DNA of 64,000 bases from Pyrrhoderma lamaoense (GCA_002794735.1 NBAZ01000026.1:1-64000), one strand, 5' to 3'. Shown: positions 35,955 to 48,817, numbered from the stretch's first letter. A program made the numbers and translations. The notes: generated by a model not told the origin, from the letters alone.

Positions 35955-37007
35955 ATGTATACTCTGTGTACTACCCTCGATAATGTCAAGCTTGCTGCCC
36001 AGGAGCTCGCAAACTCAGAATACATAATCCTCGATTGTGAAGGCCTCGAGTTAGGAACAGAGATAGGCGCACTTTCCCTCCTCTGCCTTAGTGCACCTGA
36101 AGCCGCAACCGTATACATCTTCGATGTGCTATCTCTACCCAAAGAGGCACTTCAGCTCCTGTTTTCTGATGTCTTGGGGACCGTAGGCTCAGACGATACG
36201 AAACAAAAAATCAAAGTCGTTTGGGACGGGCGTATGGACTTCTCCGAGCTGTTCTTTAATCATAAATATGAGCTTAGCCCTACACTTGATCTACAACTTG
36301 TAGATATATTGTCTCGGGAAATACGCCGCGAAGGTGACCACTCCCGACTACAGAGGATTTGTCGACGAGATTTCCCATGGTCTATAGTCTCGAAACTACA
36401 ATTAGAGGGTGTACACCGTCTTACCTCTCTTGATCGTGCTCTCTATGAACATAGTGTCCTTTCCGTTCCTCCTAAGAATGGTGGGTTTTCATAACTTAAT
36501 TTTGTTACTGTCTAACATTTTTTTTTGGTGTTGTAAGATGTTGTCAAGAGAATGCACAGAAACGGTAACAGTGATTTTTGGATGAAGCGTCCCTTGAAAC
36601 CTGTGCTGCTTGAATATGCGGCGGATGATATCAAGCGTATCGCAGCTCTGTATAGGCGCTTTCTTGCTTTGGACTATCTACATCTATCAAGGCTATCTGA
36701 AGCTCTCGAACTGTCTAACCGTTATGATTCCGAATGTCGTCTGTATGGACGTCCTGATATACAACAAGACAGTTATAGGTTTCGTCACCATCCATATTTG
36801 CCATTGGATGCACTGGGAAAGCCAATCTCACTAGAAATCGCGTCTCAGTGTACGGGATGCCAACGTATTCTCGCGAATACACACTTTCCATATAATGCGA
36901 CTCATAGCGAAGTTCAAGGAGGAAAGTATGTTGGCCCTGGTTCGGAATCTCGTAGCTCGTTATGTAAGATCTGCACCTTGATTGTTGCCAAAGATCAGAG
37001 TTCTTGA
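35955..37007 (+). CDS. 3'-5' exonuclease domain protein (DEDD type, EXD1/egalitarian-like)
   Basis: Two exons, 35955-36480 and 36538-37007, give 331 aa. The DEDD exonuclease motifs are visible in order: I-I-L-D-C-E-G-L-E (Exo I, D-x-E), V-V-W-D-G-R-M-D-F followed by L-D-L-Q-L-V-D-I (Exo II), and L-E-Y-A-A-D-D-I (Exo III with its Asp). This type of domain trims or binds RNA or DNA 3' ends; EXD1 relatives act in small-RNA pathways, though some are inactive. The C-terminal part has C-T-G-C and C-K-I-C pairs about 50 residues apart, a possible zinc site. The second exon's end is tentative: another frame could continue past 37007 with one more splice. Function beyond the fold is inference. Confidence 0.75.
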
Positions 37008-37530
37008 AATTGACAATCGACCTGTAATGTATACACGTCAGCCATCTGCTTTGAAATGTATGTCTCTTGTATATCAGTTTCTGCTGTCATATATTGCGCC
37101 CAATAGCAGTGTAGTTATGAATAAATTGATTATTGACTCAGACAATGGATGCGCTTACATCATTACTTGATCAATATTTCAGAGCTGCGGTGATCATCAT
37201 TCCTTGGCTGAAAGTTTGACAAAGCATGGTGCTTATCGTGGGATATTCTTATTATTTCCAAATTCTTCCCTGCTGATTTTATGCTATTGCAAGTATAATG
37301 GCACACACGCCCAAGCGGTCATCAAAAGGTACGTCTTTCGTAATTCCTTGCATACTGATAAATTTGATGATGGAACTGTTCATCAGTACCAAAATATCGC
37401 TGACATGAGTTTAAAACCACGTCTCTCGTATACTTTTTACTCCCGCCCTTTCCCGTGTGCCACAAACACCATAAGATCCCTTTAACGAGTTTATAGTCCA
37501 TATACGGCTGTCTTAATTTTTTCATGCAGG
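37008..37530. other. Possible additional exons, unassigned
   Basis: A plus frame at 37204-37328 reads on into the frame starting at 37531 if an intron 37329-37529 is removed (I-K-R then M-L-Q-P). It may be an N-terminal exon of the membrane-protein gene, or chance. I cannot decide. Confidence 0.3.
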
Positions 37531-39255
37531 ATGTTACAGCCTCGTTACAACTTAACCATTACGGATCCTGGCAAAACTCGGAATATCGTTGACGCAGTTT
37601 ACACTGAGCAGTATGTCTATGGTGCTATTGCCACACTGTTAGTCTATGATGCAGGTATGGTCTATTTTGAGGAGAATTTATACATCGAGTATGATAAACA
37701 TATTGTTTTTAATTCCATATTTAGCAATCAATATAGACAAAGAGGTAAAAATTCTTTTTTTGTATATTACGTATCTGCTAACCCAAATGTAACAGATTAA
37801 ACATTTCTGGGTGTGTATTCATTTTGAGCTTCATTCTCGGATGGAAAGTTGAGCGAGTTGTTCCTCGTAGAGTCAACCGTGGAAGCGAGTTAGTCTTTTA
37901 TATTTTGCGGTATGTATAATCATGGATATACTGGATCTTGAAAAAGAGTATACCGATCTTCATGTTGTAGAATCGATACATAGGAGTTCTAGGGGCCCTT
38001 TCTCGACTTCCGAGTATGTATTTCATTGTACAAGCCCATATAAGCCTCAACACTACTCACAATCATGTTTACGAAGTGGCTAGCATCAGCGCCTATACTA
38101 GTCTCAACTTGTAGGTCCATAATTTAAGAATGATAACGAGTTTATATAGAAAAGTCTAACTTTTATTAATAGATGTAATATGGTTTCATAGTTTATACTC
38201 GATCATTGCTCTTATTCTTATAAAGGTAGATTTAGCTACTGGTTTGGGTCATTTGCCAGTCAGTTCTATATCGACTACCTATGGAACTTCGAACTAACTC
38301 TATGCTTTAGATCTTATTACCATAGTAACAGTGGATTGTATGCACCCCTTGTTATGATGTGTCTTTCAGACGTACTCACTGGAGCTGTAGACGTTCTTTT
38401 ACTGCGTGTTTGTGCGATGCATGGCTCTGGTAATGTGGCATCTATACTGTTGGCAAGGATATTGCGGGACTCATCTTTATTCTCAATCTCAATTAGCTAG
38501 ACATGTGACCTGGATACTTGGTATCCTACTTTCGATTGAGGCTGCCATTCGCTTTGGAATGATAGTGTATACAATGCCTCATTTACAAAGTGAGCATCTA
38601 TAGTAGCTGAAGATTTGTACCGAACCCAATTTTTCTTTTTATCTAGTTTTTGTCGAGACATTCGAAAGTACCAGGACAACATGCTTAGAACAGTCTAATG
38701 AGAGTGCGGTAGCGAGAAAAGTGCCTATTCTCAATTGGTAAGTCACTAGTTAATCTTTTGTAATAAAGCTGATGACGGTTAAAAGGTCTTTCTCTATGTT
38801 ATACGGTATCGCTATCATCGGTTTTACAATCATCAAGGTAGTAAAACTCTGCAAGTCGCAAAATTATAAAAGCTTCTCTCTTATCAATGCAATGGTCCGT
38901 GAACAATCAGTATATTTTTTCATGTATGTTATTATCTATAAAATGCTTTTAATCATGTTAAATCCGAAATCCTAGATTGACTATATGCTGCGTTATGTGT
39001 ACCGTCGAAGACGCTATCGATCTGCAGAACAATATTTGGAATGCCATTCTTGTAGCAATCGGATCTACTTCGTATCTAAGCCTTCTGGGATGTCGGATGC
39101 TTATACATCTCAAGGAAGCTGGGGAGAAGAATCAAGGGCATCAAGGAAGGGTTTCTATCGGGTCTCTAAATTTCGAGAAAAAGGAGATCTGCTCTACAAG
39201 TAGTGATGATAGTGTACTTATTGTAAGTGCGCCCTCCGTTTTTTTGAGCTTCTAA
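37531..39255 (+). CDS. Multi-pass membrane protein, DUF6533/6534-like, copy A
   Basis: The region encodes hydrophobic segments in several frames separated by likely short introns, too many to settle by eye. The first exon holds A-T-L-L-V-Y-D, which fits the YD motif that opens DUF6533 proteins. Later exons give V-D-V-L-L-L-R-V-C-A-M-H-G (the position of the family's LR.YALY motif), I-L-G-I-L-L-S-I-E-A-A-I-R-F-G and, near the end, L-S-L-L-G-C-R-M-L-I-H-L-K-E, like the family's conserved LGCRL.LNLRE close. These are seven-helix plasma-membrane-type fungal proteins of unknown function, expanded in Agaricomycetes. A diverged second copy lies at 42901-44507 and keeps the same blocks with many silent changes, which supports past coding use. 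The gene model and its present integrity are unresolved. Confidence 0.5.
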
Positions 39256-40527
39256 CGGACTAATAATTTGGTTTATGTCTCAAACGTCTTGCACTTTTCA
39301 TATCAAGGTAGAGGGAAAGCATGAAGAAAAAGGGACTTCTAAATAAGCTCGATAGTTCTCTTTTACTGCTTGTAGAACTTGATGATTTAATCCTATCTAA
39401 GACCACTTCCCAATCAAGTGAGATCCATGGCGTAGTTAAATTATAATCGATGAAACATGTCAAGAGAGCCTATGACGAAGTAATCGAGATTCTCTAGTGT
39501 AATACTAAGAGGAAAATATACAAATAAACACATGGTGGTTTATTTGGAAATCTCATAGCGAAATAACAGAATCACCTATAGTAATTATCTGCTAAAAATG
39601 CTATAAAGTACGTCGCTATAACTAATTTTAGAGTATGTTAGTACCCTGGGTAGAATTACTAGTATAATTCTCTTTACCATTTGACTTTGAGCTTTACTTC
39701 ACTTTTCTCTACTTAGAGTGCCACAGTATTGGCGTCACAGTGGCTTGAAAGTGGAGGTCTCCCTGGTGTTCGTTTCTGGAGTTACCTCACATGGCATTGT
39801 TTTAGATTGAGAACCTTGTGTTTGAGATCGAAGTAGGCTCCTTTAGAAAGATTGTTCGACTCCCAAAAAATTTGACGGGTTGCGACGGACCAGGTACTCC
39901 TTCAAGCTGCTTTCTTTCGTCAACGTCCTGTATCGTTATCCTTATTCCGCACTTGGTATAAAGATGTATCCTATAATCCATACTTGCGTGGACTATATGT
40001 TACTAACATAGGCCTTGTACAGAAGATGTAAATGCATACATGTAACTGCTAGTCAGACGCATAAATGCATTATGCAAGATTTTACTATATTTCCAAGACT
40101 CACATCGACTAGAATCTCATCATGATGACTACTATAGGAACTACAATCTATGTACGGGATATATCAGATCCTCCTTTGATACCTCTCCCAGCCTCACATT
40201 CTTTAATCACAAGCTCATCATATCGAAGAATTTCAAGGTATACTGGATGCAATTTACTCTTGTTAAGCAACTGGGAAAGGGTTTTTTACGGATACTTACA
40301 ATTTGACCCCAATTTATCATTAGTAATAGCATGTGACATAGATTTTTCGAGTCTTTCTTTCCATATACAGATAGCTCAACAGTGCATTAGTCTGGGCTCA
40401 CTTATGCATGTACATGCACACTGACTGCACCCCAGCTACTCGTAGTTCAGACCTCTTCTAGAGCATAAAAATCTTATCTAGGATTGAAATTCGGTAAAAA
40501 AAGATTTTATTCAAGTGGACCAAAGAT

Positions 40528-41415
40528 ATGATGATTCGCAAAGATAATGACTTTTACTTTTCCTTCATTTCAATTAAAGTAAGCATGATCTCGCAAACCC
40601 ATTTTCAGTGCTCTTATAGTCCACCGAGATTGAGGATATACTCTTTCGTATCCCACGAGAAAATCTTGAAAAAGAATCTGCAGTCATTCGAGGACTTTTC
40701 AATGGTGACGGAAAACCAAAAGGGTTGTCCGATGAAGATCCTCTCATATTAGATGACGTTAGTGCGAGTGACTTTCGGGCTTTCTTGAAAGCACGTAGCC
40801 CTGAGTGAGTTTCAAAAGACATTCATGTATCACACTATTGTGGATAGACTGATATGTACAAGATTTCTTCTCTTAAACCAGAATATTCTTGGAGAAAAAG
40901 AGATCATATCCGCATTGATATTATCAGATAAATGGCAGTTAGGTATCATGCGTCGGCTGTTGATTGAAAAACTAGAAAGGCTTTCTCTTCATCCTGCTCG
41001 CAAACTCGAGCTCGCACAACAACATAGAATTCACCAATGGTATCGGAAGGAATTACATGAGCTCGCATCACGAGAGCGTTGGCTGAGCCTTGAAGAAGCT
41101 CAACAGCTTGGTTTAGGACTTACTGTTGTTCTAGGAGGACTTCGAGAAACAAGAAAAAGGAAATTCTCAGAAGCATTTCACCCTGACAGTTCCATGTTAC
41201 AACGCGAACTCGATAAAAAACTGGATGAATATATCAATATGGATCAATTTCCTCTAGCTTGTCTTCGTGATATGCAACCCTTACCTTCCTTTACATACCC
41301 CAACCCTGTTTCACCGCTTATTGATGCGCCTCGAGCTTCATCTTTAGCACCTCTGCCTCTGCCTCCACCTTCACCTCCAATAAATGATCCCGACTTTTAT
41401 GACATTCTATGGTAG
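40528..41415 (+). CDS. BTB/POZ-like protein, plus-strand copy A
   Basis: Three exons: 40528-40578, 40629-40804 and about 40848-41415 (third acceptor uncertain). The N-terminal half has the layout of fungal BTB domains: I-E-D-I-L-F-R-I-P-R, then G-L-F-N-G-D-G, L-I-L-D-D-V-S-A-S-D-F-R-A-F-L-K, and in exon 3 I-S-A-L-I-L-S-D-K-W followed by a helical region with P-A-R-K-L-E-L-A and E-A-Q-Q-L-G-L. BTB domains mediate protein-protein contacts, often as Cullin-3 adaptors; in Agaricomycetes they form large families of unknown role. The C-terminus is Pro/Ser-rich. It is tail to tail with the minus-strand BTB gene at 41637, and the pair is repeated at 48818-50803. Confidence 0.65.
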
Positions 41416-41636
41416 TTCGACGTCTTTCTTGTTTGTAATACCTTATTTATTTTTATAACTACACTGTCATTCATATACATAAGAAAAATGAGTAACACAG
41501 GATCATGCTATTTGATAGCTTCAAGCATAAAGGCGACAAAGTAAACTAAAGATATATGATGATTAGTGTTGATTAGGAGTGGCCTGGATTACTAATAATG
41601 ATAATGGGGCGATTACTTACAAAAAAAAGTAGATGA

Positions 41637-42495
41637 TTATATTACCCAGCCATGGTCCTCTGCGAGCTTCCGTAACTCTGTATCAATGGCCTTTTCTACC
41701 AAAGTGGCTGATTGTAGTTCAATATCTCTTCCTGTTACTGTGACCTCAGCAGTAAGCGTTCTTTCTCGCCTACTTCGACCTGCGTAGACGGATCTAACTA
41801 CTGTCTTGGATGCTGATATAAGAAGTCGATATCTAATGTCCCTCAAGCAGCTAAGCGTATGAGTTAGAGCTAGCCCAAGCATTTCAGCCTCTTTGAGTGT
41901 TAGCCCATCCTTACGAGAGAGAAGCTCTCGCAAGGCAGGGACAAACCATTGAGAAATGTTAAAAATACGTGCGAGTTCGAGCCTCCTTACTGGAGAAAGA
42001 TTTAGCTGTGAAAGTTTTGAAATCAGCATATCTCGAACAGAGTTGAAGCTCCACATTGTTGCAAGTTTTAATGCGGATTCAATGTCCCTCTCTTCAGTAA
42101 TTGTTTGGTTGACAGGACTATAAGATTTAGATTTGAGATCACTCAGCTTATGTCAAGTATCTAAGAGAGGGATTAAGATCCCATGCATTATGCCGATACG
42201 GTACTCACACAGGATATAAGACTTGGAGGAAACAACGAAAGTCGTTAACCTTTATTCCACTCAAAATCAACGGATGATCATCACTAGATCCTTCTACTTC
42301 GGAGGTCCCTACAGGCAAAGCAAACATGTCTTTGAAGATTTCAGAGTTTCGCCCAGAAGCTCTAGTGGAATACAGAAAAGTGTATCTTCAACCTATCTAG
42401 AATATCTATATCAATCCTCCGAATAGAAGTATGATGGGTATACGGCTCACCCTAATCCTCACAAGAGACAAATGGAAATATTCATCGTGAATCAT
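41637..42495 (-). pseudogene. BTB/POZ-like protein, minus-strand copy A, one-base frameshift
   Basis: Exons 42495-42463, 42392-42209 and 42117-41637 match the intact copy B (49939-50803) exon for exon. Exon 1 is 33 nt and exon 3 is 481 nt in both. Exon 2 is 184 nt here and 188 nt there: one codon less in a variable loop plus one missing base. The missing base is at about 42353-42356, where copy B reads L-L-E-R-N-S-E-I-F and this copy shifts frame beside a three-base C run (plus strand). Downstream the BTB pattern continues normally (F-K-D-M-F-A-L-P, L-I-L-S-G-I-K-V-N-D-F-R), so the lesion is young or is a sequence error. If real, the protein would stop within exon 2. Confidence 0.65.
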
Positions 42496-42561
42496 ACTAC
42501 AATCAGAGTGGAGTACAAGCTGATAGTAATAGAGAAGTCAAAGGTGGCCTTCCGATTTTTG

Positions 42562-42811
42562 ATTATGACGTGCCGTCGGTGTTCGGTTATACAAAGGGTG
42601 TCGAAAGTGTTATCAAGTGTCCTTATTAGATAAGTAATCGTCGTTACTGCTTTTACGTCTATCAAAATATGTTGTAATATAGCGGCTACGACTATTTTAT
42701 TTCATGCATAATTTACACCCTTGACAGAAAATTTCGATGTGCTCTATAGTAATGCAACTCATAAAACTTTGTTTCAGTTTATGTTATAATACCGTATTGT
42801 CATAACTCTTC
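42562..42811. promoter_or_regulatory. 250-bp upstream block, identical in both units (unit 1 copy)
   Basis: Read base by base, this block is identical to 50869-51118 with no gap. It begins 67 bp upstream of the minus-strand BTB start and also faces the membrane gene copy B. It contains no frame of note. The identity stands against clear divergence of the flanking genes. Confidence 0.8.
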
Positions 42812-42900
42812 ATCTTTTTGTACATACTCATACTCACAACGTATAGTAGCTACCTTAGTATTGTGGAGGATGCACCCACGAAGTGTGCTGTCAACTGACA

Positions 42901-44507
42901 CAGGTATGGTCTATTTTGAGGGGAATTTATACATCGAGTATGATAGTCATTTTGTTTTTTATTCCATATTTAGCAATCAATATAGACAAGGAGGTCAGTT
43001 TCTTCTTCTTTGTATATCATGTATCTGCTTACCCACATGTAACAGATTAAACATTTCTGGGTGTGTATTCATTTTGAGTTTCATACTCGGATGGAATGTT
43101 GAGCGAGTTGTTCCTCGCAGAGTCAACCATGGAAGCGAGTTAGTCTTTTATATTTTGCGGTAAGTATAATTATAGGTATACTGGTTTTTAAATAAGCGTA
43201 ACTAAACATCAAGTTGTAGAATCGATACGTGGGGGTTCTAGGGGCTCTTTCTCGACTTCCGAGTACGTATTTCACTGTACGAGTTTACATAACCCTTAAC
43301 GCCACTCACAATCATGTTCACCAAGTGGCTAGCATCAGCGCCTACACTAGTCTCAGCTTGTGAGTTCAACATTCAAAATCCTACTGAGCTCATAGAAGAT
43401 AGTCATAATTTTGTCTAATAGATGTAATACCGTTTTATAGCTTATTATCGATCTTTGCTTTTATTCTTATTTTAAGGTAGATTCAGCTACTGGTTTGGGT
43501 CATTTGCCAGTCAGTACTACATCTACCACCTCGGGAACTTCGAGCTAACTCTTTGCTTTAGATCTCATCACCATAGTTACAGTGGATTGTATGTACCTAT
43601 TGCTATGTTGTGTCCTTCAGACAAATTCACCGGGGCTGTAGACGTTCTTTTATTACGAGTTTGTGCTATGCATGGTTCTGGTAACGTAATATCTATACTG
43701 TTGGCAAAAATATCGAGATACTCATTTTTGTTCTCATTCTCAAATAGCTAGAAATGTAACCTGGTTACTTGGTATCCTACTTTCGATCGAGGCTGCCATT
43801 CGCTTTGGAATGATACTATATACAATGCCTCATTTGCAAAGTGAGCATCTATAGTAGCTGAAGATTTGTACCGAACCCAATTTTTCTGTTTATCTAGTTT
43901 TTGACGAGACGCTGGAAAGTGCCAAGACGACATGCTTAGAGCAAGCTCATGGGAGTGCTGTATCTGGTAAAGTACCTATTCTCAACTGGTAAGTCGATAA
44001 TGAGTCTTATGAATGAAGCTGATGACGTTAAAAAAGGTCTTTCTCTATGTTATATGGCATCGCTATCATCGGTCTTACAATCGTCAAGGTAGTAAAACTC
44101 TGCAGATCACAAAATTATAAAAGCTTCTCTCTTATCAATGCAATGGTCCGTGAACAATCAATATATTTTCTCATGTATGTCGGTGTCTACAAAATGCTTT
44201 TAAATCATATTAAATCCGAAATTCTAGATTGACTATATGCTGCGTTATGTGTACCGTCGAAGACGCTATCGATCTGCAGAACAATATTTGGAATGCCATT
44301 CTTGTAGCAATCGGATCTACTTCGTATCTAAGCCTTCTGGGATGTCGAATGCTTATACACCTCAAGGAAGTTGGGGAAAAGAATCAAGGGTATCAAGGAA
44401 GGGTCTCTATCGGATCTCTAAATTTCGAGAAAAAGGAGATCTGTTCTACAAGTAGTGTTGGCAGTGTACTTATTGTAAGTGTGACCTCCGCTTTTTTGAG
44501 CTTCTGA
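42901..44507 (+). pseudogene. Membrane protein copy B, first exon missing
   Basis: Similar to 37652-39255 throughout, with the same hydrophobic blocks (V-D-V-L-L-L-R-V-C-A-M-H-G, L-L-G-I-L-L-S-I-E-A-A-I-R-F-G, L-L-G-C-R-M-L-I-H-L-K-E). The similarity starts abruptly at the CAG before GTATGG, so the exon with the YD motif of copy A is absent and is replaced by the upstream region of the BTB gene. Copy B therefore lacks its own start and promoter. It could still be expressed from the BTB upstream region, since many of its differences from copy A are silent. Confidence 0.5.
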
Positions 44508-45386
44508 TTTACTAATAAGCTGGTTCATGTTTCAAACGTCTTACAATTTGCAATGTAAGGTTGAGGGCAAGAATGAAGGAAGAAATTTCTAAATAAGTTC
44601 GATAGTCCCCTTTCGTTGCATGTACAATTTTATGATCTAATCCGATCTAAGGCCACTTACCAATCAAATGAGATCCGTGGCATACTTAGATTATAATAGA
44701 TGAAACGTATTAAGAGAACCTATGACAAAGTAATCAAGATACTCTGATGTAAGCCTAAGAGGAGAGTATATGAGTACACACATGGGGTTGTTTATTCGGA
44801 GAACTCATAAAGGAATATCATATCAGGATCACCCATAGTATTTATCTGCTCGAGGTGCTACAAGATATGTCACTATATTCATTTGATTCTAAAGCATCTC
44901 AATGTTAGTACCCAGGTATATCTGTTAGTTAAGCTTCTTTTACCAGACTGCGAGCTTTATTTCCCTTTGCTTTACTTAGATTGCCTCAGTATCGGCGTCA
45001 CAGTGGCTTGAGAGTGGAGGTCGTCCTCGTGTTCATTTTTTGAGTTACCTTGTAAGAAAGCTCACATGACATTGCTTAAGATGAAGAACTCCAGATTTGA
45101 GATCGAAGTAGTCTCTTACAGATGATTGTTCGATTTCCAAAAATTCTGGCGGGCTGCGACGGACTAGTCGGCATCAATTTCAAGCATGACTTTCCTTTTT
45201 GGTATATCCAATTACCGGGCCTTGAGGTCACTGCATAAGATTGTCAGCGACTAAACAACTAAATAATGTTATTGGGAGAGGAAACTCTGTGTTTTGATCG
45301 TGAGATCCTTCATGAGCAAGTATTAAAGGACGTCCACGGACAACAAACATGAGCAACTTAAAGCTAGCTATTTGTACAACTGTGAC

Positions 45387-48002
45387 ATGCATCAGAAACT
45401 CGTTCTATATACTAGTCTCACTATTATCCCCTCTCTTGCATTGCTTACACAAGCATCAATACTACAAAGTCCAAGCGAACTATCCTTGAATACAACATAT
45501 GATTATATAATTGTTGGCGGTAATACTATGTCCTCTCTTCCTTATATGCAGGACTCACACATCACTAGCTGGGGCCGGAGGATCTGTTCTTGCAAATCGT
45601 CTGTCCGAGGATACGACCGAGAGGATTCTTTTGATTGAAGCAGGATCAAGGTATGTAGAGAACCCTTTTCTCTCTTTTCTCTCTTTTATAACCGTGGTTG
45701 ATGCACATGAATATAGTGATTACACGAACATTGACATCAGAGTCCCTTCACTTGAGTATAAGCTGTTAAACTCTCGGTTTGTTAGTTTTTTGCACGCGTA
45801 AAGTTTTAAGATGCAAAGAAGCGAGTTTTTCTTTTAGGATTGGAATTTCACGACTGCAAATCAATCAGGATTGAACGGGAGGTCCATTTCCTATCCCCGT
45901 GGGCATGTGCTTGGAGGCTCAACTTCGATTAGTGTGTATAATAAGGCTTCATCTACAAATTAGTGACTTACAGATATCAGACCAAATGGTTTATAGCCGT
46001 GGATCGAGAGATGACTTTGACAGATGGGCTAATGTGACTCGGGACCCAGGATGGTCTTGGACGCACCTGATTCCTTAAATTCATAAGGTAAGCTCCTAGT
46101 TGCTTGTCGATGTTTTCTAGCTATCATGAGTATTTATATATGATTTCATACATGTACATGTACATATGAATGTAAGATGGAGAAATTTAGTCTACCCGCC
46201 GATCACCACAATACAACAGGTGAATACAACCCTTTGTTACATAACTATAATGGTATGTACCTTCCATGTGAATCTTGGCTATCTGGCTATCTTACTGTTT
46301 GAAGGGGCGGTTGGAGTTAGTCTGCCAGGTTTTTTGCTCCCGACCGATAGCAAAGTGCTTGATACTACTGTACAACTAGCTGAGGAATTCCCGTTTAATA
46401 TCGATTATAACTCTGGTGATACTATCGGTGTAGGTGAGAGAGCACCAACAGTCGTACAATGATTTAGCTAATCGTATTTCAAGGCTGGGTGCAATCTACT
46501 GCAAGTGTTACTTTAGCTTCCATCAGCGGCAACTTACAATGCCATATATAGATTGCCAATGGAGAACGAAGAAATGCTGCCGTTAGTTATCTGGAGCCTG
46601 TTCTAAACCGCCAAAATTTGGACATTTTGGTCAACACTCAAGTAACTAAAATTCTAAAGACAGGGATCGATTCAGGTAGTCCTATTTTCAAAGGAGTTCA
46701 AATCTCCCAGCGCTCTGAGGGTAAATTACAATTTGGTCCATATCCGAAGATATAATTGAAGACCCTGATCTTGGAATCTAGGCCCATTTATCAACCTTAC
46801 CGCAAACAAAGAAGTGATACTATCAGCTGGCGCTATCAAGTCACCACAAATACGTCAGTATACATAATATTTGTGAATACTTGCTTCGTCTCTAACTTAT
46901 TAGGTGTAATAAGTGATGCTTTCTGGAATTGGAGATGCCACTGAGCTATCTAAACAAGGTATCGAGGTTCTTGTTGATCTTCCAGATGTCTAAAAAATCT
47001 ACAAGTCAGTCCCGGCTAGTACGATATGTGTGTACTAAGTCTCAGGGATCATTTAGGATCATCCTCTTTTAGCTGTGACATTTACTACAACCTCTACGAA
47101 TACTCTTGATAATCTAACAACAGATACAAGTTTTCTCTCTTCCCAACTTGCTGCTTGGGAGAACAATCGTACTGGTGAACTTGTACTCGGCCCATCTAGT
47201 CAGTTCGGATGGCTACGTTTGCCCTCCAATGCCACAATTTTCTCTAACGCATCGGACCCAAGTGCTGGACCATCCTCAGCTCATTACGAGCTGATATTTA
47301 CGGTAAATCTTATTTTCCTTTGGTGAAAAGAATCAAATACTGATGGAGATAAAAGGATAAATTCTTTCTAAACACTGAAGCACAACCAAGCTCAGGAAAC
47401 TTCTTTTCTATAGTCTTGGGCGTTGTCTCCCCATCTTCAAGTATGTGATTTTCTGATCAATGCACATATATACCCATAAATGAATCTACTTTTACACTGT
47501 GAAAAAGGAGGGTCAATATCACTAGCAACCACGAATAGCTTTGATCATCCGATTATCAATCCAAATTTCTTGAGTACTGATTTTGATATATTCGTGGCAC
47601 GGGAAGCTTTGAAAGCTAGTCGAAGATTTGTAACTGCGTCTACTTGGAATGATTGGATAGCTGGAGAGTATGGAATCTTCTCGGAGGCAAGGACCGACAT
47701 AGAGATTGAACAGTATGCTAGGAACACGGCAACTTCTGTCGATCATGTTTGTGGGACTGTGGCAATGACGAATCATGAGACCGGGATGGGTGCCCTGAAC
47801 TCGAACTTAACAGTTAAGGGAACAATTGGGCTACGTGTCGTTGATGCTTCCGCATTCGTGAGTGCACACGTTTGCTATTTGCTATTGTAACCTCATTCTT
47901 GTATTCCTCCCTAAGCCTTTTGTGCCCGCCGCTCACACCCAGACACCTGTGTATATCCTAGCAGAGCGAGCGGCAGACCTGATTAAAGCCTCACATCACT
48001 AA
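45387..48002 (+). pseudogene. Secreted GMC oxidoreductase (aryl-alcohol-oxidase-like), decayed
   Basis: Start ATG 45387 gives a signal peptide, then Y-D-Y-I-I-V-G-A-G-A-G-G-S across a 50-nt intron: the FAD-binding Rossmann motif. Further blocks in order: R-I-L-L-I-E-A-G, Y-P-R-G-H-V-L-G-G-S-T-S-I, N-Q-M-V-Y-S-R-G-S, V-I-L-S-A-G-A-I-K-S-P-Q, M-L-S-G-I-G, and the C-terminal V-P-A-A-H-T-Q-T-P-V-Y. Both expected catalytic His positions can still be seen (D-H-V-C-G-T-V-A-M and nearby). Lesions: TAA at 46076-46078 where the family has a Tyr before I-x-K, and a frameshift with TAA at 46991-46993 in the L-P-x-V-G-K-N-L-Q motif. GMC enzymes of this group make H2O2 from alcohols for lignocellulose attack. 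The gene lies only in duplication unit 2. Confidence 0.85.
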
Positions 48003-48817
48003 GCTATCTTCGTTCGCGTTCAGCTATCACTTGTCGCCCTCAAGAGTATATTTTGGCTTGATGTATGGGACACCACATATGGGTGTTTTATTTGATATGT
48101 CACTTCCTATGCAGATACATATACATTGTGCGAAATATGAGCTATGATGCAATAGTGCATGTCGGTGCAGACTCATTCACCAATAAAAAAAGCATCACAC
48201 AGGGTCTGGAGCGAAAAGTTAGTGAAATTGAAAGCAGTCAGTAAAAGTCGCATTTGCGCTTGCACATGTTCATATCATTTCGAATGTTGCTCATCCTATC
48301 TCTGTAATATTTTGTAACTACTTTAACAAGGATGAGGGTATATCCCGCCGCGTCTTTAGTAACCACAATATATTCACAACTGAATAGCTTCTACTAGTAT
48401 ACAAGAAATTTAAGACACTAGTTCTTCTCGCAGTACGATGACAATCGATATATTCTTATGATATTTTTTGTGTGAAACTCTTGCCTTTCTCTCCAGAAGA
48501 ACTGACATTATAGTACATTATGTTTCGAAGCCATTCAGATTACTCGAGCAATAGTAAATGTCCATGTGTATACAGAGAATTTTGCTTATCCAGTTTTAAT
48601 AGATTCTACAGCCTTCTCCGATTTCATACCTAGAGACGTGGTAACGACACGTGAAAAACCTTTGACTTCCCACTTAAATCATTGCTTACTTCACCCAATC
48701 TACCTTCGTCAATTTTGTCAACCCCTCAACTCTTTCTACTGTATCTAATCATATCACAAGAAAATATCACTTCATACTTCAAAAACTTACGAGATAGCTA
48801 CTATATACTCGAAAAAA

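Larger units (their letters stand above)
37652..42903. repeat. Tandem segmental duplication, unit 1
   Basis: Unit 1 carries the membrane gene copy A, BTB gene A on plus, BTB gene A on minus and about 400 bp upstream of it. Unit 2 (42901-51210) carries the same items in the same order. Recognisable DNA similarity between units: 37652-39895 with 42901-45170, the BTB genes, and 42496-42903 with 50804-51210. Confidence 0.85.
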
